Assembly (NCBI RefSeq): GCF_009831455.1
Contig: NZ_WOWO01000002.1
Span: 992,001-1,056,000 of the forward strand
Direction: 5' to 3'
DNA: 64,000 nucleotides
Source: Salinirussus salinus
GTDB lineage: Archaea; Halobacteriota; Halobacteria; Halobacteriales; Haloarculaceae
Within the stretch, counting starts at the first letter, position 1. Every line of letters begins with the position of its first letter. A model generated the notes under the pieces. It was not told the DNA's origin and made no database searches. It was given only the letters and a program-made list of their open reading frames with translations. Shown one piece after another: positions 8,760 to 16,837 of this stretch. The position numbers and the translations under genes are program-made.

Positions 8760-9365
8760 GTGGGTATCTACGACGCCTACCTCGCCGCCCGCATCCGGCA
8801 CAGCGACGCCGCCCTCCCCGAGACAGTCGCCGTGGTCCTCACGGAGCGGGACCTGCTCGACGGCGGGTACGCGACCCTGGAGGAGCTGCTGGGCTGGGCC
8901 GTCGAGTTCGGCGCCGACCGCGTGGTCGTCTACGTCAGTGTCCTCGACGAAGAAGCCGTCCCGCGGCTCCGGGAGGGGCTCGAGCGGGTCGAGGCGCCGC
9001 GACGGATGGCCGTCCGGAGTCCCGACGACGACGAGCGCGCCGACGCCCCCATCCAGGTGAGCATCGGGCTGGGCGGCAAACACGAGTTCACGACCGCCGT
9101 CCGGCAGCTGGCCGAGGCCGTCGACGCCGGCGAGCTCGACCCCGGGGAGATCGAGGAGGCGGACGTCGAGGAACGCCTCGTCTTCCCGGTCGCCCCCGAC
9201 CTGGTGGTCAAGACCGGCGCCGAGCGGCTCTCGGATTTCATGATCTGGCAGTCGGTCTACTCCGAACTCTACTTCACCGACGTGAACTGGCAGAACGTCC
9301 GCCGCCGGGACTACCTGCGCGCGCTGCGGGACTACCAGGACCGCCAGCGGCGATTCGGCCGATAG
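8760..9365 (+). CDS. Cis-prenyltransferase homologue lacking the catalytic motif (NgBR/Nus1-like accessory subunit candidate)
   Basis: A 201-residue protein of the undecaprenyl diphosphate synthase family. The C-terminal half matches catalytic enzymes well: PDLVVKTGAERLSDFMIWQS, then YSELYFTDVNW, and a terminal RFG (R198-F199-G200), the RXG motif that reaches into the partner active site. The N-terminal catalytic D-G-N-(R/G)-R motif and diphosphate-binding loop are gone: the strand VAVVL is followed by TERDLLDGGYAT. This is the pattern of the non-catalytic subunit of two-subunit cis-prenyltransferases. A GTG start at 8760 gives a family-like N-terminus (VGIYDAYLAARI). The intact paralogue lies at 11216-12151. 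Confidence 0.8.
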   Translation: MGIYDAYLAARIRHSDAALPETVAVVLTERDLLDGGYATLEELLGWAVEFGADRVVVYVSVLDEEAVPRLREGLERVEAPRRMAVRSPDDDERADAPIQVSIGLGGKHEFTTAVRQLAEAVDAGELDPGEIEEADVEERLVFPVAPDLVVKTGAERLSDFMIWQSVYSELYFTDVNWQNVRRRDYLRALRDYQDRQRRFGR

Positions 9366-9481
9366 GCCGGATCACGTGCGAGCAGTGCGAAGCGACGCGC
9401 CCTCCGCAGCTCCGGTCGAACGCCGGACGCGGCCGGGCGTTCGCCGGAAGCGTTATTTCGGTTGATGTGACACGTTACCAT

Positions 9482-9883
9482 ATGTATCGCGTGTTGATGC
9501 CGATCGACAGCAGCGAATCCCGGGGAGCCGCGCAGGCGGAGGCCGTCGCGGCGCTGCCGAACGCCGGCGAGGAGGTGACGGTGACGCTGCTGTACGCGTT
9601 CGACGACGGTGACAGAGGCGAGGAGACCGCACCCCGCCAGATCCCGGGCGGGAGCGTCGCCTACGACCGGCTGCAGGAGGCAGGCATCGCCGTCGAGCAG
9701 GTCTCGCGGGTCGGCGACCCGGCCGCGGAGATCCTCGCGGTGGCCGAGGAGGTCGACGCCGACCACATCGTGCTGGGCGGGCGCAAGCGCTCGCCGGCGC
9801 GGTCGCTGCTCTTTGGCAGCGTCACGCAGGCGGTGTTGCTCGACGCCGACCGCCCGGTGTCGGTCACCGGCGGCGAGAAGTAA
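9482..9883 (+). CDS. Universal stress protein UspA family
   Basis: A 133-residue single-domain Usp. It starts MYRVLMPIDSSESRG and has the ATP-binding-type loop LGGRKRSPARSLLFGSVT (G-x2-x-x9-G-S/T form) near residue 100, ending with the usual PVSVTGG. Proteins of this kind bind nucleotides and help cells survive stress. The ATG at 9482 lies 3' of an AT-rich GTTATTTCGG element that can serve as TATA box. It stands alone in its transcription unit. Confidence 0.9.
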   Translation: MYRVLMPIDSSESRGAAQAEAVAALPNAGEEVTVTLLYAFDDGDRGEETAPRQIPGGSVAYDRLQEAGIAVEQVSRVGDPAAEILAVAEEVDADHIVLGGRKRSPARSLLFGSVTQAVLLDADRPVSVTGGEK

Positions 9884-9932
9884 GGGGCGGTCCGACACAA
9901 GCGGTAAGCCCGGTGACGCCCACGTGCCGACG

Positions 9933-10430
9933 ATGACCGAACCCACGGGCGCCTGGTCGCGAGCGGAACTCGACGCGTTTCTGGACAGCGCGGTGGTCCC
10001 GGTCCGGCTGGGCTGTCGCCGGCCCGACGGCGGGCTATGGATGCTGTCGCTGTGGTACCGCCGCGAGGGCGAGCGCCTGCAGTGTGCGACCGGCGCCGGC
10101 GCGAACGTGGTCGAGTACCTGCGAGCGGACGGCTCGGTCGCCTTCGAGGTGTCGACCAACACGCCGCCCTACATGGGTGTCCGGGGCAACGGAACCGCGA
10201 CCGTCGAGCCCGACGCGGACAAGACCGTCATCCGGGCGCTCGTCGAGCGGTATCTCGGCGGGACGGGGTCGGCGATGGCCCGCCGCCTGCTCGCCGAGGA
10301 CCGCGAGGAGGTCCGGATCACCGTCGAGCCCGACCGGCTGTACACGTGGGACTTCACCGAGCGGATGCGGGAAGTCAGCGCCGGGGCGCCCGCGGCGGCC
10401 GGCGACCCCGCCTCGCCCCGACGGGAGTGA
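9933..10430 (+). CDS. Pyridoxamine 5'-phosphate oxidase-like (split barrel) protein
   Basis: A 165-residue protein with a split-barrel pattern: LDSAVVPVRLGCRRPDGGLW, then LSLWYRREGERLQCATG, then FEVSTNTPPYMGVRGNGTAT, then a C-terminal VRITVEPDRLYTWDF. This order is typical of haloarchaeal flavin- or F420-binding PPOX-like proteins. It starts 49 bases after uspA on the same strand and ends immediately before the stop codon of the converging DUF7344 gene, with no spacer. Substrate unknown. Confidence 0.72.
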   Translation: MTEPTGAWSRAELDAFLDSAVVPVRLGCRRPDGGLWMLSLWYRREGERLQCATGAGANVVEYLRADGSVAFEVSTNTPPYMGVRGNGTATVEPDADKTVIRALVERYLGGTGSAMARRLLAEDREEVRITVEPDRLYTWDFTERMREVSAGAPAAAGDPASPRRE

Positions 10431-10829
10431 TCAGTACAGGTCTCCGGGGAAGGCGTCGGCGTTCTCGGCGAGCGTGCGAAGCGCCGGCTCGGCCTCCTCG
10501 AAGCCGGGACCCCGGGAGACGGACCTCTCGTCGGGGTCCCACTCGACCAGCCCCCGGTTTTCGAGTTTCGGCAGGTGCTTGTGGACGAGCGCGAGTTCGA
10601 GGTCCTCCTCCCGCGCCGTGGCACTCGAAGGTGAGCCGTCCCCCGGCCGTGTCTCCCCTCCGGACGCCGACACTGACCGTCGCCCCCCGGCGTTTCCGTC
10701 GTCGGCAGACGCCCCCCGCGTGAGCAGCCCCTCCGGCAGATTGACCGCCTCGCGCTCACAGAGCAAAAAGAGGATGCGCCGGCGGTGGGCCGCCGCCAGG
10801 ATCCCGAACAGCTCGGAAGCGTCTGACAT
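10431..10829 (-). CDS. DUF7344 winged-helix regulator
   Basis: A 132-residue haloarchaeal winged-helix protein. The N-terminal helix pair is LFGILAAAHRRRILFLLCER and the recognition/wing part is HLPKLENRGLVEWDPDER. Between them is a roughly 40-residue Gly/Ser-rich insertion. Proteins of this kind are small DNA-binding regulators; many lie next to HalOD1 genes, as here (10963). The start at 10829 lies 24 bases from a TATA box on the same strand, so the mRNA is probably leaderless. Confidence 0.75.
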   Translation of the reverse strand: MSDASELFGILAAAHRRRILFLLCEREAVNLPEGLLTRGASADDGNAGGRRSVSASGGETRPGDGSPSSATAREEDLELALVHKHLPKLENRGLVEWDPDERSVSRGPGFEEAEPALRTLAENADAFPGDLY

Positions 10830-10830
10830 A

Positions 10831-10860
10831 CCGATCGATCGGCACGACAGCAGTATAAAT
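10831..10860 (-). promoter_or_regulatory. TATA box and 12-bp palindrome before the DUF7344 gene
   Basis: A perfect palindrome CCGATCGATCGG occupies 10831-10842, directly between the start codon at 10829 and the TATA-like ATTTATACT (minus strand) at 10853-10860. A repressor bound here would block transcription initiation, so autoregulation by the DUF7344 protein is plausible but unproven. Confidence 0.45.
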
Positions 10861-10962
10861 GTTAGTCAGACAAGACGTATGACGGGCAGTGTGACAGCCG
10901 GCGGGAGACGGAGTCCCGCGAACGGCCACGAGGCTTTTCACGGTGTCGGGCCCGCACCCGGT

Positions 10963-11205
10963 ATGGACCGCTCACCGCTCGTGTCGAAGGTCGTCGGCGC
11001 GCTCGCCGACGCAGAGGGCGTCGACCCGGCGGAGCTCGACTTCGTCCTCCAGAACCACGTCGACGCCGACGCGGTGGGGGCGATCGCGCGATACTCGGAC
11101 ACCACGTGGACGCTCTCTTTCGAGGTCCCGGGGCACACGGTCACGGTGACCGACGAGCGAGTGGTGCTCGTCGACGGCGCGCGGGCGGAGCCGGCGTGGC
11201 CCTGA
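10963..11205 (+). CDS. HalOD1 output-domain protein
   Basis: An 80-residue single-domain HalOD1 protein. The family pattern is SKVVGALADAEGVDPAELDF at the N-terminus and a C-terminal beta hairpin (TVTVTDERVVLVDG). HalOD1 is a haloarchaeal output domain of signalling proteins whose molecular role is unknown. It is divergent from the DUF7344 regulator at 10431, a pairing that recurs at 54085-54755 in this window. Confidence 0.7.
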   Translation: MDRSPLVSKVVGALADAEGVDPAELDFVLQNHVDADAVGAIARYSDTTWTLSFEVPGHTVTVTDERVVLVDGARAEPAWP

Positions 11206-11215
11206 GGCAATGTCG

Positions 11216-12151
11216 TCAGTCGGCCGGCTGTTCGACTTCCTCTTCGACGGCCTCGCGCTCGCCGCTGGGGAGCGCATCCCGGAACCGCCGGAGCACCCGC
11301 CGGGCACGCGGGGTCTCGGCGTCGCCGCCGAGCGCGCGCACCAGCGCCAGCGCGCGGCGGGCCCGGGTGCGGCGCCAGGACTGTTCGCGGTGCTGGTAGG
11401 TCCGGATCCCCCGCAGGAAGTCGATCTTCCGGAACTCCGGCCAGTAGGGCGTACAGAAGTAGACGGCGGCCTCGTTGCCGTTGGCCTGCCAGGGCAGGAA
11501 GTTCGAGGTGCGCTCGTCGCCGCCGGTGCGGACGATGAGGTCGACGTCGCGGGTCGGCCCTTCCGGCAGTGCCGCCTCGACGGCCCCGGTGTCGACCTCG
11601 CCGGGGTCGCGCTCGCCGGCGGCCACCTCGCGGGCGATGTCGCGGGCGGCCCCCAGAAGCTCCGCCCGGCCGCCGTAGGCCAGCGCGACGTTGAGGTGCA
11701 GCCGGTCGTACTCGCGGGTTCGGGCCTCGGCGTAGTCGACGGCCTCCCGGACCCGCTCGGGGAGGCGGTCGCGGTCGCCGATGGCGCGGATCCGGACCTC
11801 GGCGTCGTGGACCCGGTCGGCGTCGGCGAACTCCCGGAGTTTCTCCGTGATCAGGTCGAAGAGGTGTTCGCGCTCCTCGGGGGGGCGCTCGAAGTTCTCC
11901 GTCGAGAATGCGTAGAGGGTGACCTCCCGGACGCCGAGTTCGTCACACCAGTCGAGCAGCTGTTCGGTGGTCTGGGCACCCGCGCGGTGGCCGTCGGCGG
12001 CGTCCCCGCCCTGCCTGTCGGCGTACCGACGGTTGCCGTCCTGGATGACCGCCACGTGCGACGGGGTCTCGGAGAGTTCGGCCCGGAGCAGCCGCTCGTA
12101 GGCCGCGTCGGCGAGCCGTCGCAGGTACGTTCGCATCTGTCGGATACCCAT
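11216..12151 (-). CDS. uppS: Tritrans,polycis-undecaprenyl diphosphate synthase (catalytic cis-prenyltransferase)
   Basis: A 311-residue enzyme that chain-elongates allylic diphosphates with isopentenyl diphosphate to make the polyprenyl carrier for glycosylation. It retains HVAVIQDGNRRYAD with the catalytic Asp, LYAFSTENFERP, and DLIVRTGGDERTSNFLPWQ. The usual C-terminal R-X-G after the YQ-RE helix is absent: the chain continues REQSWRRTRARR into a basic/acidic extension of about 55 residues. Eukaryotic catalytic subunits that need an NgBR/Nus1 partner lack the same motif. The likely partner is the truncated paralogue at 8760-9365. Confidence 0.92.
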   Translation of the reverse strand: MGIRQMRTYLRRLADAAYERLLRAELSETPSHVAVIQDGNRRYADRQGGDAADGHRAGAQTTEQLLDWCDELGVREVTLYAFSTENFERPPEEREHLFDLITEKLREFADADRVHDAEVRIRAIGDRDRLPERVREAVDYAEARTREYDRLHLNVALAYGGRAELLGAARDIAREVAAGERDPGEVDTGAVEAALPEGPTRDVDLIVRTGGDERTSNFLPWQANGNEAAVYFCTPYWPEFRKIDFLRGIRTYQHREQSWRRTRARRALALVRALGGDAETPRARRVLRRFRDALPSGEREAVEEEVEQPAD

Positions 12152-12193
12152 GATGGATCGGCTATGAGTCTTGTGTTGTCAGTCGAGCCGTCA

Positions 12194-12203
12194 TTTTTTA
12201 ATA
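12194..12203 (+). promoter_or_regulatory. TATA-like box of the first cold shock gene
   Basis: The T-rich TTTTTTAATA ends 26 bases before the ATG at 12229, the spacing of a leaderless haloarchaeal transcript. Confidence 0.55.
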
Positions 12204-12228
12204 CGCTGCCTACGACCCTTCGGGTGCA

Positions 12229-12423
12229 ATGGCGAAAGGTACGGTGGACTTCTTCAAGGAGTCCGGCGGTTACGGTTTCATCGAGACTGACGACGCGGAC
12301 GAGGACGTGTTCTTCCACATGGAGGACATCGGCGGCCCCGACCTCGAGGAGGGGCAGGAAGTCGAATTCGACATCGAACAGGCCGAGAAGGGGCCGCGCG
12401 CGACCAACCTCAAGCGTCTGTAG
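12229..12423 (+). CDS. cspA: Cold shock domain protein CspA (copy 1)
   Basis: A 64-residue single cold shock domain. RNP1 is GGYGFIET and RNP2 is EDVFFHMEDI, both intact for single-stranded RNA/DNA binding. It begins MAKGTVDFF and ends with the haloarchaeal KGPRATNLKRL. The domain is far more acidic than bacterial CspA, as expected in high salt. A close paralogue lies at 32301-32495. Confidence 0.95.
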   Translation: MAKGTVDFFKESGGYGFIETDDADEDVFFHMEDIGGPDLEEGQEVEFDIEQAEKGPRATNLKRL

Positions 12424-12642
12424 ACGCGGGTCGAACCGCGGTAGCCGACGGCTACCGACGACGAGCGGTGGTGCCAGCGCCAGCGGCGGCGCCGTCAGGC
12501 ACGCTCGTCGGTTCGACCACAGCGAACGCCGGCGCGGTCGCGGGCGTACCGGCGCCGACTGGCGGCTGTGAGCGGTAGCCGGTGGTCGTGAGTGGTCTCC
12601 GGTGATCGTGAGGCGTAAGCCCCGGGGGACGAACCTACCGGT

Positions 12643-13086
12643 ATGACCGACGAGAGCGCCGGGCGGCGGGACACCGACCTGGTCCAGCGGACCTGGCAAC
12701 TGCTCCAGCCCGGCGAGATCGAGCTCAACGGGCTCGTCGTCCACACGGGGTTCGACGGGAGTCAGGAGACACAGATGCACCAGGCCACGCTGGAGGTCGG
12801 CGAGATAATCGCCGAGGCCGCGGGTCACGACCCGACCGACACGTACGTCGAGTCGGGCAACGACGACCCCGAGTTCTCCTCGAACCAGCACCAGGGGCTG
12901 ACACTCGACGGCGAGGAGTTCGTCTGGGAGTGCCAGCAACTGCTCCGCGACGGCGCGTTCGACGTCGTCTTCTACTACGAGGCCAGTGCCGACCACGAGG
13001 CGGTCCAGGCGGCGGCCCGGGAGGCGGGCTACGAGGTGACCGGCGTCCGCGGCGACGCCGACAGCCCGGCCGACGCCCTGGAGTGA
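12643..13086 (+). CDS. DUF5778 family conserved haloarchaeal protein
   Basis: A 147-residue acidic soluble protein of unknown function, apparently a DUF5778 member. Recognisable segments are RTWQLLQPGEIELNGLVVHT, TYVESGNDDPEFSSNQHQGL and a C-terminal half with a predicted alpha/beta pattern (DVVFYYEASADHEAVQAAAR). No catalytic motif or metal site is evident. It precedes the tetrapyrrole genes on the same strand by 75 bases and may share their transcript. Confidence 0.65.
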   Translation: MTDESAGRRDTDLVQRTWQLLQPGEIELNGLVVHTGFDGSQETQMHQATLEVGEIIAEAAGHDPTDTYVESGNDDPEFSSNQHQGLTLDGEEFVWECQQLLRDGAFDVVFYYEASADHEAVQAAAREAGYEVTGVRGDADSPADALE

Positions 13087-13161
13087 CCGGCGGGCGCGCC
13101 TCGGCAGCGAGCGCCGCAGACGACGAACGGTTTAACCCCGCCGAGCCCCGAAATCCAGGGG

Positions 13162-13842
13162 ATGATACCGCTGCTCCACGACTTCGCCGGCGAGCGCGTG
13201 CTCGTGTTCGGGGGCGGGGCCGTCGGGGCCCGGAAGGCCCGCCGGTTCGCCCGCGAGGCCGAGGTCGTGGTGCTCGCACCCGACTTCCCGGGCGAGTTCG
13301 GGGACGGCGGCGGGGCCGGAAGCCTCGAACTCGTGCGGGCAGCGCCCGCTCCCGGGGACGTGGCCGGGTGGCTCGACCGGGTGGAACCGGCGCTGGCCGT
13401 CGCCGCCACCGACGACGCGGCGGTGAACGACGCGGTCGAGCGCGCGGCCGGGGAGCGGGGCGTGCTGGTGAACCGGGCCGACCGGTCCCGTGTCGACCGG
13501 GGTGAAGAGGCCGGGACGCCGAACGCCGCCCGGGTGGTCGTTCCGGCGACAGTCCGGGACGGCCCCGTCGTCGCGAGCGTCGCGACCGGGGGTCGGGCGC
13601 CGGCGCTGTCCCGGCGGCTCAGACGTGACCTCGAGGGGGTCGTTGACGGAGCGGGCGAGCTGGCGGAGGTGACCGCCGAGTTGCGCGCGGAACTGCGGGA
13701 CAGCGCGCCGGAAGAGCGCCGGGCAGCGGTCCGGGCGGTCGTCGACAGCGACGCCGTTTGGAAGGCTTTAGATACCCCCGACGACAACCTCCGGAAGACA
13801 GCAAGAGCCGTGATCTCAGACGTGACGGGTGACCCGGGATGA
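13162..13842 (+). CDS. Precorrin-2 dehydrogenase / sirohydrochlorin ferrochelatase family protein
   Basis: A 226-residue CysG-N/Met8-type protein that oxidises precorrin-2 with NAD+ on the siroheme and archaeal heme route. The Rossmann loop is VLVFGGGAVGARKARRF. The middle strand ALAVAATDDAAVNDAV and the VPATVRDGPVVASVATGGRA segment are family hallmarks. Its stop overlaps the start of hemA by four bases (ATGA), placing both in one operon for tetrapyrrole synthesis, the usual archaeal order. Confidence 0.9.
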   Translation: MIPLLHDFAGERVLVFGGGAVGARKARRFAREAEVVVLAPDFPGEFGDGGGAGSLELVRAAPAPGDVAGWLDRVEPALAVAATDDAAVNDAVERAAGERGVLVNRADRSRVDRGEEAGTPNAARVVVPATVRDGPVVASVATGGRAPALSRRLRRDLEGVVDGAGELAEVTAELRAELRDSAPEERRAAVRAVVDSDAVWKALDTPDDNLRKTARAVISDVTGDPG

Positions 13843-15176
13843 CGTCGACGGGCACCATCGCCGGGGCGAGCATCTCTCACACGCGGGCGACGGTCGACCA
13901 GCTCGAGGCGGCCGCGGCCCCCAGCCAGCGCGAGGCCGTGCTCGACCTGCTCGATGCCGGCGCCGAGGAGGCCTTCGTCCTCCAGACGTGCAACCGCGTC
14001 GAGGGGTACGTCGTCGCCGATACCGCCGAGGACGGACAGGCCGCCCTCGAGGCGCTGGTCGGTGACACGCCGGAGGAGCTCGTCGCCCGGATGGACCACA
14101 CAGAGAGCCTGCGCCACCTGCTGCGGGTGGCCGCAGGCCTCGAATCTCTGGTGGTGGGGGAGGACCAGATCCTCGGCCAGGTCCGGGACGCCTACGAGGA
14201 CGCCCGCGGCGTCGGCGGCATCGACACCATCCTCGAAGACGGCGTGACCAAGGCGATCCGCGTCGGCGAGCGCGCCCGCACCGAGACGGCGATAAACGAG
14301 GGCGTGGTCTCGCTGGCCAGCGCGGCAGCCCGGCTCGCCGCGGAGGACGTCGACCTCGGGACCGCGACCGGACTCGTCGTGGGCGCCGGCGAGATGGGAA
14401 CGCTGGCGGCGAAGACACTCGCCGGCCGGGTCGAGGAGCTGGTCGTCGCCAACCGGACCGTCCCTCACGCCGAGCACGTGGCCGAGCAGGTCGACCACGA
14501 GGACGCCGACGCGGTCGGGCTCGACGACCTGCCCGAGGCCGTGAATCGTGCGGACCTCGTCGTGACGGCCACCGGCAGCGAGGACGCCGTGCTGGGCCGG
14601 GAGACGCTGGCCGGGGCTGGCGAGACGTTCGTCGTCGACCTGGGCCAGCCCAGGGACGTGCCCCCGGCGGCCGCCGAGGTACCGGACGCGACGGTCAGGG
14701 ACCTGGACGCGCTGGAGGCGGTCACCGAGCGAACCCGCGAGCAGCGCCAGCGGGCCGCCGCGCGCGTCGAGGAGATCATCGACGAGGAGTTCGACCGGCT
14801 GCTCGCCGGCTACAAGCGCAAGCGCGCCGACCGGGTCATCTCCGCGATGTACGAGAGCGCCGAGCGTGTCAAGGCCGCGGAGGTCGAGCGCGCCGTTCAG
14901 GAGGGAGACTTCGACGACGAGCAGCGGGCGGCCGTCGAGGCGATGGCCGACTCAATCGTCTCCCAGCTCCTGGCGGCGCCGACGAACAGCCTCCGGGACG
15001 CCGCCGAGCAGGACGACTGGTCGACGATCAACACCGCCCTCCAACTGTTCGACCCCGACTTCGGGCCCGACGCCACCGAGCCGCCCTCGTTCGTCGAGGG
15101 GATGAGCCCCGAGGAGATCCCCGAGGCCATGCGCGAGGAGATGCCGGCGGCCGTGCTCGACCAGCTCGAGGAGTAG
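13839..15176 (+). CDS. hemA: Glutamyl-tRNA reductase
   Basis: A 445-residue enzyme that reduces Glu-tRNA to glutamate 1-semialdehyde, the first step of C5 tetrapyrrole synthesis. The catalytic cysteine is in VLQTCNRVEGY. The loop GLESLVVGEDQILGQVRDAY and the NADPH fold with GLVVGAGEMGTLAAKTL follow. The C-terminal dimerisation helices contain a basic KRKRADRVISAMY stretch. The C-terminus extends into an acidic tail of about 60 residues (FDPDFGPD to the end). It overlaps the precorrin-2 dehydrogenase gene as ATGA. Confidence 0.97.
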   Translation: MTSTGTIAGASISHTRATVDQLEAAAAPSQREAVLDLLDAGAEEAFVLQTCNRVEGYVVADTAEDGQAALEALVGDTPEELVARMDHTESLRHLLRVAAGLESLVVGEDQILGQVRDAYEDARGVGGIDTILEDGVTKAIRVGERARTETAINEGVVSLASAAARLAAEDVDLGTATGLVVGAGEMGTLAAKTLAGRVEELVVANRTVPHAEHVAEQVDHEDADAVGLDDLPEAVNRADLVVTATGSEDAVLGRETLAGAGETFVVDLGQPRDVPPAAAEVPDATVRDLDALEAVTERTREQRQRAAARVEEIIDEEFDRLLAGYKRKRADRVISAMYESAERVKAAEVERAVQEGDFDDEQRAAVEAMADSIVSQLLAAPTNSLRDAAEQDDWSTINTALQLFDPDFGPDATEPPSFVEGMSPEEIPEAMREEMPAAVLDQLEE

Positions 15177-15260
15177 AGCGGCCTCCGGCCAGCCGGGGCA
15201 GGGCCCGCCCCGCTCGCTGCCGGGGGTAGACTCTTTGTCCCGGCGGCCGTGTCCCCGAGC

Positions 15261-15539
15261 ATGGCCGACCCACTCTCCGACGCGGAGGTCGAGGCACAGC
15301 TTCCCGGCGGCTGGGAGCACGACGGCGACGAAATCGTCCGCACCTTCGAGTTCGACTCCTACCTGGACGGCGTGGGCTTTCTCTCGGGCGCGGCGGGGCT
15401 GGCCGAGGAGGCCTGGCACCACCCCGAGATGACCGTCACCTGGGGCGAGGTGGAGGTCCGCCTGACCACCCACGAGGAGGACGCCGTGACCGGGAAGGAC
15501 ATCGACCTCGCCGAGCGGTTCAACGAGATATACGACTGA
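15261..15539 (+). CDS. 4a-hydroxytetrahydrobiopterin dehydratase (PCD/DCoH family)
   Basis: A 92-residue protein with the PCD pattern: GGWEHDGDEIVRTFEFDSY, then the catalytic HHPEMTVTW and LTTHEEDAVTGKDIDLA. It dehydrates pterin carbinolamine or acts as a pterin-linked accessory protein in molybdopterin or folate-like metabolism. The ATG at 15261 is preferred over a start four codons upstream because MADPLSDAEVE matches the family N-terminus. Confidence 0.88.
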   Translation: MADPLSDAEVEAQLPGGWEHDGDEIVRTFEFDSYLDGVGFLSGAAGLAEEAWHHPEMTVTWGEVEVRLTTHEEDAVTGKDIDLAERFNEIYD

Positions 15540-15729
15540 CCGCTCGCGACGGGGCGCCGTGCCGGTCACAGCGACAGCGCCGCCAGTTCGCCGCCCAGCA
15601 GCGCGGTGCCGACGGAGGATAGTTCGAGGAGGATGCCCGTGTGGGGGGACCACGGGGCACCTGTGGGGTCGGGTCCACTCGGCGGGCCCCAGAAGGTACT
15701 TGACCGCCGGTGACCTACCCTGCACCCTG

Positions 15730-16371
15730 ATGACCGGTCGCGACTACGACTTCTGGCTGCTGGACCTGGACGGCACCGTCGTGGACGTCCGCCAGCCCTA
15801 CGTCCACGAGGTGGTCGAGGAGGTCGGCGACCGGCTGGGCGTGGGCTTCACCGACCGGGAGGCGAACCTCATCTGGTACGGTCCCGGCCGGGCGCGCGAG
15901 GCCATGTTCGCCCGCAAGGACGTCGACGCGGAGGCGTTCTGGGGCGTGTTCCACGAGGTCGACCGGCCGGAGAACCGCGCCGAGGCCTCCTACGTCTACG
16001 AGGACGCGGCCGCCACGGTCCCCGACCTCTCGGGGCCGGTCGGAGTCGTGACTCACTGCCAGGAGCATTTGACCGGCCCGGTGCTGGAGGCACTGGACAT
16101 CGGGGACTGGTTCGACACCGTCGTCTGTTGTACCCACGAAACGGGCTGGAAGCCCGACCCGACGCCGGTGGAGATGGCCATCGCCGACCTCGGGATACGC
16201 GGCGCCCGGACGGGTGCAATGGCCGGTGACGGCCCGCGGGACGTGCAGGCGGCCCACAACGCGGGACTGGACGGGATCCACGTGGCCCGTCACGACCACC
16301 CGGCGGGCGCCGAGGCAGCAGCCCTCGACGGCGCCACCCGGGTGCGGACGCTGACGGACCTGTGGGACTGA
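15730..16371 (+). CDS. HAD superfamily hydrolase
   Basis: A 213-residue phosphatase-like protein. Motif I is LLDLDGTVVD with the nucleophile and acid Asp pair; motif II is VGVVTHCQEH; the lysine is in ETGWKPDPTPVEMA; motif IV is MAGDGPRDVQAA. The cap is the alpha-helical phosphoglycolate-phosphatase type. Substrate unknown. The 190-base gap upstream contains only a GC-rich stretch and a short T-poor region; no other gene is evident. Confidence 0.88.
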   Translation: MTGRDYDFWLLDLDGTVVDVRQPYVHEVVEEVGDRLGVGFTDREANLIWYGPGRAREAMFARKDVDAEAFWGVFHEVDRPENRAEASYVYEDAAATVPDLSGPVGVVTHCQEHLTGPVLEALDIGDWFDTVVCCTHETGWKPDPTPVEMAIADLGIRGARTGAMAGDGPRDVQAAHNAGLDGIHVARHDHPAGAEAAALDGATRVRTLTDLWD

Positions 16372-16464
16372 GCGGGCATCGGGCGGAGCCGACAGCACGG
16401 CCCGCGTGGACCGTGCGAACCGCGTACCGGGGGCTTTAACGCCGACGACGCCCAACCCCGGTGT

Positions 16465-16821
16465 ATGTCCGCGCTCCGAGACGCGTTGCGGGACCTGCCA
16501 GACGCGGTGTTCGCCGACCTGCTGGAGAGTGACGACGCCTACCTCCTGGTGATCGACCTCCCGGGGGCGACGGCGGAGACGGTCGACGTCCGCGTCGAGG
16601 GCGCGACGCTGGTCATCGAGGCCCGCCGGGAGAAGGACGTGCCCCCGGAGTTCCGGTTCGTCGAGGAGGACCGGTCGCTGTTCCTGGACGTCCGGCTCCC
16701 GCTGCCGCCGGATGCCACCGGCACGGACGCCGAGGGGAGCGTCGCGGGGGGCGTGCTCGAGCTTCGCCTGCCGAAGCGGTCGGCGACGCCGGAGACGGCG
16801 GTTCCGGTTCACGAGGGGTGA
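16465..16821 (+). CDS. Hsp20/alpha-crystallin family small heat shock protein
   Basis: A 118-residue single alpha-crystallin domain. Strands DAYLLVIDLPGATAETVDV, TLVIEARRE and RSLFLDVRLPLPPDAT are followed by the signature A-x-x-x-G-V-L-x-L-x-L-P (GSVAGGVLELRLPKR). The short N-terminus lacks the phenylalanine-rich arm of large-oligomer members. It is followed 16 bases later by the UbiB-like gene and may be cotranscribed with it. Confidence 0.85.
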   Translation: MSALRDALRDLPDAVFADLLESDDAYLLVIDLPGATAETVDVRVEGATLVIEARREKDVPPEFRFVEEDRSLFLDVRLPLPPDATGTDAEGSVAGGVLELRLPKRSATPETAVPVHEG

Positions 16822-16837
16822 CGGGGGGACCCGCGCG

